From Gnetum montanum (taxonomy: Eukaryota > Streptophyta > Gnetopsida > Gnetales > Gnetaceae), in assembly GCA_015680685.1 (NCBI GenBank), contig MNCI01010476.1, positions 15,058-79,057 on the forward strand: 64,000 nucleotides of DNA. Direction: 5' to 3'. Below, one piece after another: positions 36,200-49,569 of the stretch (the stretch's first letter is position 1; the number at the start of each line of letters is the position of its first letter). The notes under the pieces were generated by a model that saw nothing but the letters and a program-made list of their open reading frames with translations, was not told where the DNA came from and searched no databases. The position numbers and the translations under genes are program-made.

Positions 36200-38882
36200 A
36201 GTGTACATCTCATGGAAAATTAAAATGACACTAAAAACTAAATAAGAAAAAGCCTTTCATGATTCATTCCTAGCAATTTGCAAATAAATTAGCAGACTTC
36301 TAGGATCAACTAATTTTCTGGGAAGGTTTCCAATACGGATCTAATCATATATAGTATAAGTAAGCATTGTAGTATGAATCCTTGGTAAACTTTGGTTTAA
36401 AGGGGACTCAAAGGTATGTGATACAAAGGAACATGTAGGAGCATGGTTGTTAACCAGGGTTGTATGTGAGGGCTTAGGTGGATTGCAGGGTCGAAAGAAA
36501 GTTCTTTTCTTTGATCAAGTATTTGACCCATCCAATTGATTAACTAATTATAAGTTAACATCCCTCATAGCATTGCATTATTGTAGTTGAGTTGGTAGTT
36601 CACCTTGCATAGGTGGAGCAAGTGATAGCTATGTGGATGGAGGAGGAGCATGTGTAAGGATAGGAGGAGGATAAGGGTAAGAGGTGGTATTCCTTATTTC
36701 ATGTGGAGAATGGGCTTGATAATAATCGAAAGGGTGGTAGTGAGGTTGAAAAGTAGAAACGTGACTGGAGAACTCACATAGAGACAATGGTTGTTGAATG
36801 TAGCAACCATATGGATCAAGTTATTGATAAGGGTATTACTGCCTTGGTGGTGCCAACACCTATGATTGTGGTTATTACCATTGTTGATACTACTCATATG
36901 GTTGTCATGGAGCTCCACTTAGATAATATTGCTATTGTTGGTGGAACTAGCTGAAATTACCTTCAAGATAAGGTAATCTTCTGGATGTTTACCTTTGTGT
37001 AAGTTATGGATTTAAGCCATAGACCTCAGACTCCTATAAGTGTGACACAATGGAGCAACATCCCTTAGGATGTTCATACTGATAGATATCACATCCATGA
37101 TCATCATTTAATTCACTATCCACAACTTCTTCTATTATAAAAATCTTGCCCTTACCTTTATGATAGGCATGCTTAGCTTCTTTACACATCCTACGCTCAT
37201 AATCACTAGTTCTTTGGACTCTTCAATAATTTTGAGGATAGCTTGAAATCTGCTATCCATGGAGTCCCATAACTAATCAACCTTGGCCGTAAGTTCAAAC
37301 TAAAATTTTTGGAGTGGTAAGGTTTTCTTATTCACCCCCTCATTAAGTATGGACTTGTCCTCACTATTTTAGAATTAAACCTTCCTCTTGTGAATGGAAG
37401 GATCATGGTTGTGCTCTTCTGCACTTTCTCTTTTTTGTAATTTTCCATCCTCTTTAGCTACCTACTCGATTAATTGTTGTATCTAATGGACACTTAGTTC
37501 TAATAGTTTCCCTTGGGCATAGACACCAAGGATTCTCCTCATTTTTGATCGAAGCTTATCTACTATGTGGCGAAGTTGATCCAGTTAAGAATAATCATGG
37601 CTAGGACATTTATGCTTTAAGGAGTAGTATTGGCCAATGGTGGCATCTAAGGGTTCATGTGTTCTTTGTTTCCATCCTTGGATTTGCCTTCTTAAGTTGG
37701 ACACTCTAGAGTATGTTTGATATTTATCATTGAAAAACTCTAGCATGGTACTCCATCATTTGATAAATTCTAGCTCTAAGGACTAGCACCAATTCTCTGC
37801 TTCTTTCCTGGGGAACAACTTAAGTTTCTACCACTCATTCTCTATGTTTTGCAAGGCACATGCATCTTGAAAAGCTTGGAGATGGTTCTGTAGATTAAAG
37901 TTATATCCTCCTTTAAATCAAGGAATATTGTTCATATCTAACCTTTTGATTTGACTATTCCTCACATGCCTTGTTGGAATTCATATTGCCTCTACGATAT
38001 TAAGCATACTTCAAGTAGCAAGTAAAGGCTCATTGAGGCCTTAATCATGGTGCCTACGATGCCCTCGACTACCCCTTCGTTCATGGTAATGTGCCTCTCT
38101 TGAATGTCTATGCCCTTGATCTTGCCTTTCCTGATAATCCCTTTGATAATTTTGGTCTTGTCGATCATTTTGTTCATTTTGGTCACCTCCATCATGGTCT
38201 TGCCTTTTGAAATCACAATTAGAGTTAGAAGAAGAAGAAGATGATGTTGAAGGGGAAGAGGAAGGAGAACCAACACCATGATGGTGCTTGCTTCCACCTC
38301 TTTGGTGATTGTGATCATGATCATGATCTTGCTTTTTGCCTACATTTCCACCTTGACTTGCCTCTTTGAATCCTTCTTTGTCATTGGACCCATTTTTACT
38401 ACAACCAGGATTGTGAACTATGGACTGCAAGTTCTAGTTTTGACCTTCTTCACTGAAGTCAAAGAGAGGAATTTCATTAAATGGAAAACCTGTAGAGAAA
38501 GATTCTCCACCAGCTTATTGGTATAACAAGAATGGAGAATCATTAAATCTTTTTCCCTTTGAGGATTCATAGTGCTATTTTAGTTGTTGATCTTGTAGAT
38601 GTTATGCCTTAGTGAGATGATAATCCCTAGTGTTAGTATCTTTCACAACATACTCAGAATGACGTTCTAGAAGACCATATTGTATAAGCATTTTATGGAG
38701 AATTGTAGGAATAGATTGATCAGGAGGTAATACAATGTTGCCTTCCATATCGTGTGCAGGATGAAGGTGAAGTTTGGTACAAATTCATTAGGATGAGCAT
38801 ATAAAATTCGATATTGTTAAGGCACTAGCTGATAAGATTTATCAAACTTGGGCAAAGAATCACTCTTGTAAGAAGAAGACAT
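36200..38882 (-). pseudogene. Gag of element 1, broken
   Basis: Likely start is the ATG at 38882 (MSSSYKSDSLPKF), matching the MSSS start of element A. A Ser-rich tract (SPSSSPSTSSSSSSNS, about 38290-38220) and an Arg/His/Asp/Gln-rich tract follow, as in element A. The rest aligns with 1631-2700. Both the longest frames (38430-38041 and 38324-37992) are pieces of the same decayed gene. Confidence 0.7.
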
Positions 38883-38997
38883 TTTTGATTAGATTAGATA
38901 AAATGTAGTGTGTTTCTAAATATTGTTGTAGTAATCTTAAGATGTGATATGACTCTAAGGTTTGTTCCAATAATTTAAATACTTTTTAGTAGGTCCT

Positions 38998-40664
38998 TGA
39001 AATAACACCAAATTCGGGTAGCAACACTTTAATGACAAATTTATCTAAGTGTTAACATGAGACAATTTTTTTCTAAGTGTTTGGCCCATGCCTTCATTGC
39101 TAAGAATACACTCCAGAGCATAGTCAATGTAGCATGCAACACAAAACCCATTCTCCCTACTAAGTGTTGATAGTAGTTGCAAAATTTTTTCTAAATGTTG
39201 TGCTACACTCCCATTCTCCCTACTATGCTCTAGAGTGCAGCTAGCATAGCATGCACTTTAGTGGCTAGTTTTGCCTAAGTGTCAAACCATAAGCTATCAA
39301 GCTAACTCAACATGGAAGAGGCATTTTGATAGATTTTCTAAATCCTAAATCTACCCCTCTTGCTACACTCTAGAGTGTAGCTAGCATACCTTGCATGAAG
39401 ATTGTAGGTTTTTCTAAGTTTTTCTAAGTGTTAATGCTACACTCTCACATTTCCTACCATGCTCAAGAGTGTAACTAGCATAGCTAGCATTGGACTTCAA
39501 TTTTTGCAAAATTTGCCTAACTATTGGGCTATGCTCAAGAGTGTAGTTAGTGTAGCAATGTAAAACTACCTCCAAAAGCTTCCAAGGCTCAACACCGACC
39601 TCCATCTTAGCTCCAGCACTTCTCTGGTAAGAAACATTAGTAATTTGCATCTCTTTTGCACCCCTTATTTATCCCACAATTGTACCTATGCTTGATCCCA
39701 CTCTAAAGAGTGGAGAGCATATTCTTGGAGCATAGCCTCAAAATTGCACTATTTGTAGCTACATCACGATGTTTTTGGCTCTGGCACATGCAGGCTTGGT
39801 AGTGTAGTCATAATTTGGCAATCTTGGGATCCATTGGAGCACCCCAGAGCATAGCACCATTTTGCTCCAGTGGGAGCATAGTTGGGTCAGCATAGCATTA
39901 ACTAGCCCCTTTGCCACATGGCACCTAATCCACAGTTCACGTTAATCCTAACCCTATAAATACCCTTGCATTCCACGTTTTAGGGGTTAGAGTCTTGAGG
40001 CATTTGGTGATCATTTGCATTCAATAGTTGGCATCTTGGCATTGGTGTTTTTGCACTTGAACACCCTTAACACCTTCGCAAAACTTTGGGACACCTTGGC
40101 AACACCACAACACACTGTAGCCCATAGGACACCACAGTAGCCAACCCAGAAGGATCAGACTTCATAGAGGATATTAATTTTCATAGCCTGGACACCCCAT
40201 AGACTATGACTATGCTGCCTACTATGCCCGTCTATATGCTACATACCTCCTCACCTTTCTCTTGCAATTGCTATCCTCCCTCGATTTGGGATGGCGCCAT
40301 TCTTCCTCTCTCAAACTTCTTTGCATTTTCAAGCATTTTCTTTGAAATTTAGCATCACACTGGCATTTTTTCACTATTTTGCACATATTTTCATGTTTGC
40401 ACCATCATTTTCACACTAGAAAATCCTACTACACTTGGGTTTAGTTGGCCCTGGTACCACTAAAAACACTATGTGAACCTCTAAGCGCCTGTTCTTTGAA
40501 ACACTTTGTAAATCTTGGTTCAATTGACAAGATCATCTTGAGTGCTCCACCTCTATTCTTTTCCTCTATGAAAACCCTTTGGATGAGGACAAGGTTAGGG
40601 CTATATTATGGTTGTGGACCCCTTGATGTGATCATTCTAGTCATCGATGTTTTCGGTTGCTATA
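38998..40664 (+). repeat. 5' LTR of the Tat element
   Basis: 1667 bases, starting TGAAATAAC and ending GCTATA (decayed CA). A TATA box, TATAAATA, lies at 39955-39962. It contains several copies of a module like agagtgtagctagcatagc near 39110, 39232, 39368, 39462 and 39534, at the same places as in the 3' LTR. The primer-binding site would follow at about 40671 as TAGTACTAGAAGGAGGG; this is compatible with a TGGCGCC-type site changed by transitions, but that is inference. Confidence 0.88.
39955..39962 (+). promoter_or_regulatory. TATA box in Tat 5' LTR
   Basis: TATAAATA, placed about 700 bases before the LTR end. The 3' LTR has TATAAGTA at 56344-56351. Confidence 0.55.
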
Positions 40665-42199
40665 GTTTTCTAGTACTAGAAGGAGGGTTGTGCCATTTCC
40701 TTTTGCATTTAGTGGTAGTCCTGTGTGCTCTCTACAGCTTTGTTACTAACTTCAAGCTAGCATAGACTTGACACCCTTGTGGACCTACCATGTCAATAGC
40801 TAGATCATAAGCTAGTGTAGGAGTTTTCTAAAAGTGGATTGGTGTAGATTGGACCCAATTACTGGTTTCCTTAGAACATTGTTGGATGAAAGCCAAAGCA
40901 TATCTTTGGCACTTAGCCAAAACCCTATGTGCTCAGGAGAGTGTAGTTGGCTCTCAACGTGAGAATGTAGCAGGCCTTAGCATAGTGAGTGTAGCACACT
41001 AGAGTTAGTTTTTTCTTCAGCAACATTTTCAGACTTAGTCAATTTCTTAGCATTTTTCAGCATCTTCTTACTTAGCCATTTTTCAACATTTCTATACTTA
41101 GTTGTTTTTCTTTAGCATCTGCAACGTTTGCATTTTTTGTGTAGCATCATGAATCCTAAGCAACCCTCAACCTTCACTCTAAGCATGATTATTGTTTGAC
41201 TTGGTCAACGAGAGATCACAATTAATCTTCCTGGGGCTGGGGGATCTACTTTGGTAGAGAGTAAATGACTTAGAATATGCAACCAACCTCCCAAGTACAT
41301 GGTACTCGATGAAAAAAAATATAATTTCCTTTGTGTGAAAATCTAGGTGGTTCTATCCTTATACTATTGAAAAATGGATGCCAAATGGGGTTATCAAATC
41401 ATACACCAAAATAGGAGGGAGTACTTCCCTACCTCCAACAATTTCATTCTACTCAATGAGACCTTTTGGTGGTTGCTTGACCAACTCGTTTGATTGAGTG
41501 GGTTGAATGAGCATGACATAGTAACTAATTAAGAGGAGCCCCTATAGGATGGGTAGGATGAGTTTGAGGCCTATTTAGAGAATGAGAATCCCTTTTATGC
41601 CTATTTTTAGCAGGCTACCTCTAGTTTCATCCTCCATAGTCCCAGCCATCTACCTTCTATCAGGCAGTTGCATCCCCTTTGTCACCTCCTAGGTCAACCC
41701 CTATGGTAGCAAGTCATCAAGTGCATGCACATCAAGGTGCAAGACCATTTGTAACCCCTTCCTTTGTACATCACATGCATCAAGGTGTAGGACCATCTAC
41801 CACCCTCCCCTTCATGATGTCCACACAATTTTCATAGTCCTTCCTGTTGACATTCGTGATGCCAACACAACCTTACATGCACACTATGCAGATGTCCCAA
41901 CCACCATCAACTTAGGCATTGTACATTCTGCCTATCCCATTGGCACCCCCTACAATGGTGTAGGCCACAACTATGTCATGGGTCCTAGCCTTTGTGCCCA
42001 TGGTGCAACATGCACAGCAATACATGCAACACATGCAACAAGCATCTCACCTGGTCGCATAGCCCATAGCAGGGTCATGGGACACTCAAGTAGCATAGTA
42101 GGTAGCATAACCAACATAGACTGTTGTGCCCACCCTAAGCTTGGACTAAGCATTTCAGCTCATTCTAACATTCACTGAGGAGGTTAAGTGACTTAGAGA
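40665..42199 (+). other. Tat leader and N-terminal gag region
   Basis: The first part (to about 41150) is leader. From about 41150 a frame starting MNPKQPSTFTLSM can be followed with frequent stops. It is Pro/Ser/His/Thr-rich after 41640 and matches no domain I know. It is probably the variable front of gag. Confidence 0.45.
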
Positions 42200-43340
42200 T
42201 GCCTTCTCTCAAACAGTCCACATGATGGACTTTTACTAGGATAACCCAATCAGTCTTGTGGTCCCATCACTAACCCTACCTCCTAGAGTCTAACTTCCCT
42301 AGTTCACTAAATACAATGGTGAATGGAACCATAATGCCCATCTAGTGACCTTCCATTTTGAATGCTTTTTTTTTGTAGGCATGGCTGCATGCAATCATCC
42401 ATGTGTTTGTCATTTCCTTGACTAGCAAAGCACTAGATTAGTACTGTATGCTCCCTAGGGCCTCCATATCCTCCTTGGAGGAATTACTCAGTCAATTTGT
42501 CACTTGCTTCAAGTACAAATTGAAGCCCAAGTGACTTTGGATCAATTAATGAAAATCAAGCAGGGCCACTTAGAGCCCATATAAAAATTCATCCAGCACT
42601 AGTGCACCATGCTTAACAAATTTTATGAGCCCATCATGGAAACCCACCTACTAGCCATTTCCAAAGGTGCAGTGAATGACTTCATCAAGTTGAAGCTATA
42701 TTACCTTGCCTGACACTCCTTAAGCTAGACATTTGCTTAAATGAAGAGCATTCAAGATGTAGTGGGGGCCAGTAAGAACCCAACCTACATGGCCTACAAA
42801 AATGCACATGCAAAGAAAGACAAGGAAAAGAGGAAGGCAACCAAAACTATTGTAATGATGACAAATGAGACCAAGTTGAACAATGTCAAACCAATGGCCA
42901 AGGCACCTAAGGCCTTAGCCAATAGTAAGACATCTAAATTTGCCACTATGATGACCAACCAGTCTACACCATCAGTGGCCATGGGGCAATCTATCCCAAG
43001 GCCAAACTTTGAGTGTAAGGATTGCTCAAAGTACACACCATTTCTCATTAAGTCGTTAGAGCTCTTGGGTTAACCACTTAACGCTAGGTGCATCTAGTAT
43101 AAGAAGATGCCTAAGGATGCTTACAAGAACCATGATTGCTACTATGGGCTTCTTAGAAGCCCATTAGTAGCCGCACCAAATGAGCCTATGGTCCTTAAAA
43201 ATTTTAGGTTGGACTAGTTCTACCATTACCATCAATAGCTTGTCCATGACATGGACTTCTAAATGGCCTTATAGGATGACATACAATTCATGATTGACTA
43301 AGGTCAATTTGTTCTTGATGCAACCAACCCAATTCGCCCA
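42200..43340 (+). pseudogene. Tat gag, broken
   Basis: The plus strand reads, with stops, as a retrotransposon gag core. Near 42440-42540 are YCMLPRASISSLEELLSQF and FKYKLKPK. They are followed by the characteristic MKIKQG-like block and the IQKF region. A Lys/Ala/Thr-rich linker (42741-43073) is the longest open piece. Near 43220-43320 is the YHYH and IDQG-like block that in Tat elements precedes the protease. Frameshifts and TAG/TAA stops interrupt it. Confidence 0.7.
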
Positions 43341-44239
43341 AAAAATCAATCAATGAAAATCTACAAAGACCCTCTTAACATAAGTGGCATAGGCTATGTT
43401 ATCAATGCCATTAGCATTGATGATGACTTAGAATTGGCACAAGAACCATTTGTGGTTTGTGTGCCCTCTAGTAACACTGGGGCCTCCTTGATGTCAACTA
43501 GCTTAATGCCTCGTTTTATTATTAGAGCACCACTATAGGTGCCCATGAAACCCTTTGTGGTTAGGGCCCCATAGCATGTTGCCACGATAGTAACCTAGAC
43601 AAATTTTATCATTAGGGTGCCTCAACATGCAGACTCCTTGCCTACTCAGAGTTCAATGATGGGGACTACGTTAGGCTTTTCCTACCCAAGGCCTCATCCT
43701 ACATACAACAACAAGCAACCTAGGTGGTAGCTTGAGAAGCCCAATAAGCACCTTTTTGACAAAATGATTAAGGAACACCTAGAGGTAGGTCTACCTAAGC
43801 CCATCCCATTGTCTTCTATTCCCATGGCCACATCAATTGAAAAAACCACTATAAGTAATTAACAACTAAGCACTAAGGCTTAAAAGCAAGCAAAACAAGC
43901 AAAGCCCAAATCTCCTCCTCAAGAGATCCATCTCCTAGGCTGCATGGAGAACATGAAGACCAACAAAGCAACTAACAATAGTAAGGATTTCCTAGATGCA
44001 TTGGCACAAATTAAATAAGATCTAAAATAAAAAAGCACAACCTTGAGCTTGTATGACTTGGTCATGAACTCCTCCACTCACCATGAGGTACTAGTTCACA
44101 TGTTGACCTCTATGCCTATTAAGGAGGACATCCCAGTAGATGAACAAGTCATCCATGCTATGATGCTTCCCCCCACACCATAGGGATCAAGTTCAACACC
44201 CCTAGCATTTCGTGATGAGGCGATTAAGGTTAACCCTGA

Positions 44240-44640
44240 GAAGGGTCAGGTCATCACCATGCCAATGTCCATAACAATTTGTATAGGATAATGCAAGATT
44301 TGCAGGGTGCACATTGATGATGGGGTAGCAACTAACGCCATCCCATTCCCAGTCGTTGACCAACTCAATCTCACCATCCAAATCAAACCCATGAAGTAAC
44401 ATGATTGAAGTTCTTTAATGGGTTGCACATTGCCATAAGGGGGATGTTCACAATAGCTTTTGTGGCAAGGGAGAAATTCCCCATAATATCTAAATTCATT
44501 GTCATTGAGAAGATGCATAGGTTCAACCTGATCTTGGAAAGGCCCTTGGATAGCCCAATTACTGGTTATCTCCACACCCATTCACCAAAAAAGTTTCCTT
44601 CCCTAAGAAGGTGGAGAAGTGGTTATACATGGTGACAATG
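44240..44640 (+). pseudogene. Tat aspartic protease, broken
   Basis: The first part has VHIDDGVATNAIPF, where DDG stands at the position of the catalytic Asp-Ser/Thr-Gly. A hydrophobic LNLTI block and, after a frameshift, FNLILERPLDS follow (44405-44635). The ILERPL segment matches the usual ILGRPWL, with Gly changed to Glu. Both changes would hurt activity. Confidence 0.75.
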
Positions 44641-45149
44641 CAACCCCTTCGACCATCAACAACCTTAACACAAAATAAGGGTTAGAAATTGAGTTTCCTA
44701 ATGACACATTGCCCATGAAGGACAAGGGTCAACCTTGTTCGATAGACCCACTTGGGAAACCAAAAGAGGCTGATGACCTCCCCAAGGAAGCTCTATGGGT
44801 AGAACTACCCTATAGCATCACAAATGAGGGTCTAGGTGAATATTTCCTTATGATACCCAAGCCCTATGCACCCCTTAACTGACATCAGGTTAGGAAGAAA
44901 CTACACAACTAAGGCATCACCTTAGTTCGACATGTGCTAGGCACCTACTTGCTCCTAACCTTCACACACCCCATTTGCCCTTCTCTTGAGTAGTTACATT
45001 TCACATGGTTACTTGTGTTTTGCATCATTCATTTTATGTATGCATTCATTCCTTTTTCCTATGCATTTTCCCTTAGTTTTCCTATGCTTTAAAAAACACT
45101 AAAATGCATAAAAATCACAAAATTCAAAATTGTAAAAAATACATATGGC

Positions 45150-45420
45150 CCACCATGGCCTAATATTGGCCAGTTTCCTTGCAACATCATGGCTCGAAAA
45201 GGCCTTAAACTAGTATATGACCCCCTATGGCCTAAAACTAGAAATCCTTTTTTTTTTCATCATGTTGGTTCGGAATGGCCTAAAACTATCACCACAGCCT
45301 GCCAAGGCCTAAAACTGGTAGCACTTTCTCTTTTTATTTGTGGCCCAAAATGGCCTTAAACTAGCAATGACCCTCCTGCCATGACCCTAAACTAGCATGG
45401 GGCCCATAAAGATCCTAATC
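45150..45420 (+). repeat. Minisatellite-like units, left flank of antisense region
   Basis: Repeated words of the type atggcctaaaactrg / ggccttaaactag, loosely spaced 30-60 bases. They resemble the 60-bp tandem repeats at 53101-53740 and the units at 49340-49440. Confidence 0.6.
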
Positions 45421-45609
45421 GCATCAAACAACCGCATTATTAACTTGCAATACTTAGCAAGATAAATGTAAAACTTCATATAATATGCAATCCACATAGC
45501 AAAGATAGCTTGTCATTAATCCATCAACAAAATACATGGCATGACTATACAAAAAAAATCACCAAAAAATGCAAAATTGCCCAACAACATGGCTAGATTA
45601 GGACTACTC

Positions 45610-48600
45610 AACTAGTGGTGTTTGGTGGGGCTTGAGGCTCCTCTTCCTCTTCCTTTGTTTCTTCGTTGGGGCCTATGGCATCGCCTGGTACTTGCTCAAA
45701 GTAATAAAAAATAACAAACTAGTTAACAAATGCACAACATGAAAAACTAACATAAAAGCACAAAATAATAAAAAAACAACTAACCTAAGAGGTTCTTGCA
45801 TCCATTTTGGAGGCAATCTATCAAGGCTTTCCTATAAGAATTGGAGGATTTTGGCCTCTGATAGTCATGTCCAATCCTCCTAGCCAAAGTTAATACCCGC
45901 AAGGGTCTTGCCTTTGTCCATGATGGTTTACACGGGTGGCTCCATCGAAAACATGGCAAAAGAAACCTCCACTAGGGGCACATTGATTTACCTCTCTAGA
46001 GATCCACTCACCACTACATGATGAGTGAACAAATCGTAAGCCTATGTCATACTCGTTGCCTCAGGGAACATATGATGGCAATGGTGTTTGATGGACTCCT
46101 CCTTGTATCATTTAAGGTACATGTTTCACTCATTTGTGTAGTGGTGCTTGTGGTTCTTCTGAGTCTACCTCCATTGATACACCTTTTTGTTGTAAACTTT
46201 CCAATCTTGATTTTTTTGGGCAAGTAAGTCCATCTACAACCTCTACTCGATGATCTCTCTGGTGGCCTTATTCTTGCCTTGTATTATCAACTAGTACCTA
46301 GCATAGTCAATCTCGGCTATTTGCCAAGTACTATCCCCTCATGTATGAGTCGCAAGGAAATCGTAACAAGATTGCAAGTCCCTAATTTTGGTGTCCTAGC
46401 TCATAGCCCTATCTTGGAGCTTGTGTACCTGCTTCCATATGTACTTGTTAGTGCGCTTGCAAACCCATAACACTTTCGCACATGAAAGTGCATACTTACT
46501 CATCACCTCATACACATAGTAGGGCACTTGCTCCACCTTGGGAGGAAACTTAGGGATGGCATGCACCCTGACCACCCTACTTAGATCCTAGTGAAGCTTA
46601 GAACCTATTAGCATATAATAATAAAAACAACATTAGCTATAGACTAGGCAGCAAATTAGTGAAGTAAGACAAGAAAAGCAACATCACATGCATACCGAGC
46701 TTGGGATCTACCTATTGTAGGTAGTTCACTATGTCATTAACTAGACCTTCCATGAAGGTGAACTTGTCAAGCACCTCTACCCATGGCTCCATGTGGTAGG
46801 TAGAGGTGAATGCTAGATTGCTGGTAGGTATCTCTGTGGCTACAATGTAATAACATATTTAGCAATAATTCAATAGCAAAAGATGCAAGAGCAAAAAGAG
46901 AGCAATAACAAATGGCAACGCAAAGCACATACCTAGCAAACCCTTAGGTGTGAGAGTGGGGGGATCACCCAATTACACACCATCAAAGAGACTATCAAAA
47001 TCATCCCTGTCAAAGTGAAGCAATTACTTCTCCTCTTAACTATTGGAGGACTTTTGCAACCTCATGCAGCTCTTCCTCCTGTGCTCCCCCTCCTCAGTTT
47101 GAGGAGGGACCTCCTTTGCTACTACTTCTACCACTACTCCAGTAGCCCTCTCACCTAATTTCAACAATTCATACACATGTTAAGGTTAGCATAAAAACTT
47201 AGCATAATATAACATAGCATAAAAAACATAAAAATATAAACACATGAAATGAAAAAAAATGCATCCAATAGCTTGTACTAACTTGCAACATCTATGCATA
47301 AGTCATTAAACTTCAGGAAAATCTTCTTGCCACCCATCTTTTCAACCTCCCATGCAGGCTACTTTGTGGGATGTGGCCTCTTAATCTTTACTTTAGATGG
47401 TCCCACTGTCTTGACAATGTAGCACTCTATGCTAGTTGCATTCTCAATACCAACCAATGGGGGCTCACCTACATTATCATGCGAGTAGTGAGATCACCCC
47501 AAGGGACCTTTCGTTGTTACAGAAAATGAGTTACCAATCACCTTTGGGGGATCCTATGCTCACATGGTAGCAAATAGGTGCTTGATCCATGGCTTCAAAA
47601 GTTATGTGCAATCCTACACCATCCATCATCTATCCTCGTGAACCACCAAAAACTCTACAAATCTTCATAGGTGTCTTACAAAGAATCCAAAGTGTACATG
47701 TGAATTTTCCTAGAGGTTATGGCATAATTTGACAATCTCAACATGTAGGCCACTAGCAAGGTGAGAGGCTTAGTTGTACCTTATGCCCTCCTCTACTACA
47801 TTCCTCATCACTCAAGCTTGCTCCACCCCAAGGATTCTCCCTTGGGAGAGAAACTTTGAAAATGAATTGGCACAAAAGAAAGGGTAAAGTTCGTGGACCA
47901 TAAGCACATGTACGTTCCTAATGAGTATGGCTTTGTGAGATCGAGAAGTTCCTGGCCACTCCTCGATATCACCTCGATGGTCCACCTCTCTATTTGTCTT
48001 ATCAACAACCAATGGTCCATTAGAGGGGAGACCAAAGAGGTCTGTGAAAAAGTCATTAGTGAGGTCCAAGACCACCCTCACACCACGTACCTGTGTGACA
48101 AATTGATAAGAATTGTTATTGGTCAAATCATTAATAGTGACAATTTCAGTCACTAGGATGCTTGGGCTAAGAGCCAAAAAAGGTCCATCAGCCCAGCCTG
48201 CATAAGCCTACTGGTCAACTCCATTGGGGCCTTGTGGCACAACCAATGCTGCACATCCTCAACATCCCTATGCTTCATAATGAGGGTGGCCTCAGTGTGG
48301 CCTATAGCTATCACTGTGACCTCTCCCAAAGTAACTGAAACTACAATATAGGCAAAGAAAACAACATTACCATCATGCAAAAAGGCAAAGTAGCAAATGC
48401 ATGAGAGTAAAGTGATAAAACACCAGTGTGGGACAAAAGGTGTGCATGATGGTGGTGGTGGAACTGATACCTCCTCGATGCTTGGTACACCATCCATCCA
48501 ATCTACATAAAACCAACCATGGGTTCGACACCTCTCATAGGCCTTTGGATACCAATAAGGGTACTCTGCCAAGCTGGATCCAATCCGTCCAATCACCCTC

Positions 48601-49240
48601 ATATGAGTGCTCTTGCAAGTTGAAAATTTCTATAGGGTAGTGTGAGTTAGGTTTAAGGCCCCCTCCTCATCATGTTGGCCATGGTCACCAATGCTAAACC
48701 TGGCAACAAACATGAGCAGTTAGCACCTTTATATGAGCTGATAGCCAAATGCATAATGCAAAAATCATAGGAACACTTACCCCTTGCATAGTACACTATC
48801 CCAGGTTGGTTATAAAATAAGTTATGCACACGTTGAGTAATAAAGAAAGTGTTTCTTTTTCTTTAACAACTGATCTTTGGCATATGCTAAATCTTGGACA
48901 AAGGCCTAATGCCCTTAGGGCCTCTACCTAAACCTCCTGCTCCACCATCACTAGTAGTGGGTTCATTAGACATGAACCTCAAAATGCCTTGGTTTTTCCT
49001 AGGAAGCAATGTATCTATGATGACACTAGTAGCTTCCACCGCTAAGTGTGATCACATCATCACACTGAAGTGTTGGAGCAGGAATTCTAGGAACTCATGT
49101 GCTCCTAGCTATAACCATACTACCTTGTGACCCAACTATGTGTCCAGTGTGAGTGTGTTCAGAATAGGCTCTCTCATATAGTAGAGGATGTCAATGAGCT
49201 CCACCACAATGAGGATTGGCTTCAAAAATACCCTACAACT
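45610..49240 (-). pseudogene. Antisense multi-exon-like coding region inside the Tat element, function unknown
   Basis: On the strand opposite to pol, the spacer between protease and RT holds coding-like pieces in one order. Around 49240-48900 is ELIDILYYMREPILNTLT and a tail near SNEPTTSDGG. At about 48700-48480 is RIGSSLAEYPYWYPK and then GWFYVDWMDGVPSIEE, ending at a donor-like GAG/GTATCAG. After an intron-like stretch with acceptor ttgcctatattgtag comes 48340-48150 and then 48177-47812 (VRGVRVVLDLTNDFF..LFGLPSNGP). Weaker pieces and a coiled-coil-like Lys/Gln/Glu-rich region (about 46540-46050) follow, and an acidic C-terminus (EETKEEEEEPQAP) near 45690-45620. The RGVxV..LxGLP pattern loosely recalls putative plant transposon proteins found as extra ORFs of Tat elements. 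No catalytic motif is seen. Stops show decay. Confidence 0.5.
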
Positions 49241-49339
49241 ATAGAAGTAACAAAAAAAAGTGTTAGTATACATTAGATGCACAAAAATACACTAACTTAC
49301 ACTTAGCAAAATTAGCAAGATTTATTAAGCTAACATGGT

Positions 49340-49440
49340 TTGTGCAAACCATGGTTTTCTATGACCTTAAACTGGCACCCCATGATTTTTATGACCTTAA
49401 ATTGGCACCCCATGGCCTGTTGAGGCCCAAAACCAGCCCG
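49340..49440 (+). repeat. Minisatellite-like units, right flank of antisense region
   Basis: Two to three units of the form tatgaccttaaaytggcacccc. This is the same core word (cttaaactggca) as at 53101-53740. Confidence 0.65.
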
Positions 49441-49543
49441 CATACTTGCTTCTACAACTCCACATTTGCATACTTAGGAATATTTTTATTATATTGCTTT
49501 CCTTATTTTATACATTTTAACTTTATTTAAGATAGGTGTGGCT

Positions 49544-49569
49544 TGATATTCCTTCTGGTTGTTTTGTAG
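49544..49569 (+). promoter_or_regulatory. Splice-acceptor-like site upstream of Tat RT
   Basis: A pyrimidine-rich stretch, ttccttctggttgttttgtag, ends in AG at 49568-49569. The RT frame is recognisable right after it (GAT ACT TGG at 49570) and the acceptor's TAG would be an in-frame stop if not removed. Ogre-type Tat elements are known to have an intron between protease and RT. I saw no unique donor; candidates lie around 44990-45010. Confidence 0.45.
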
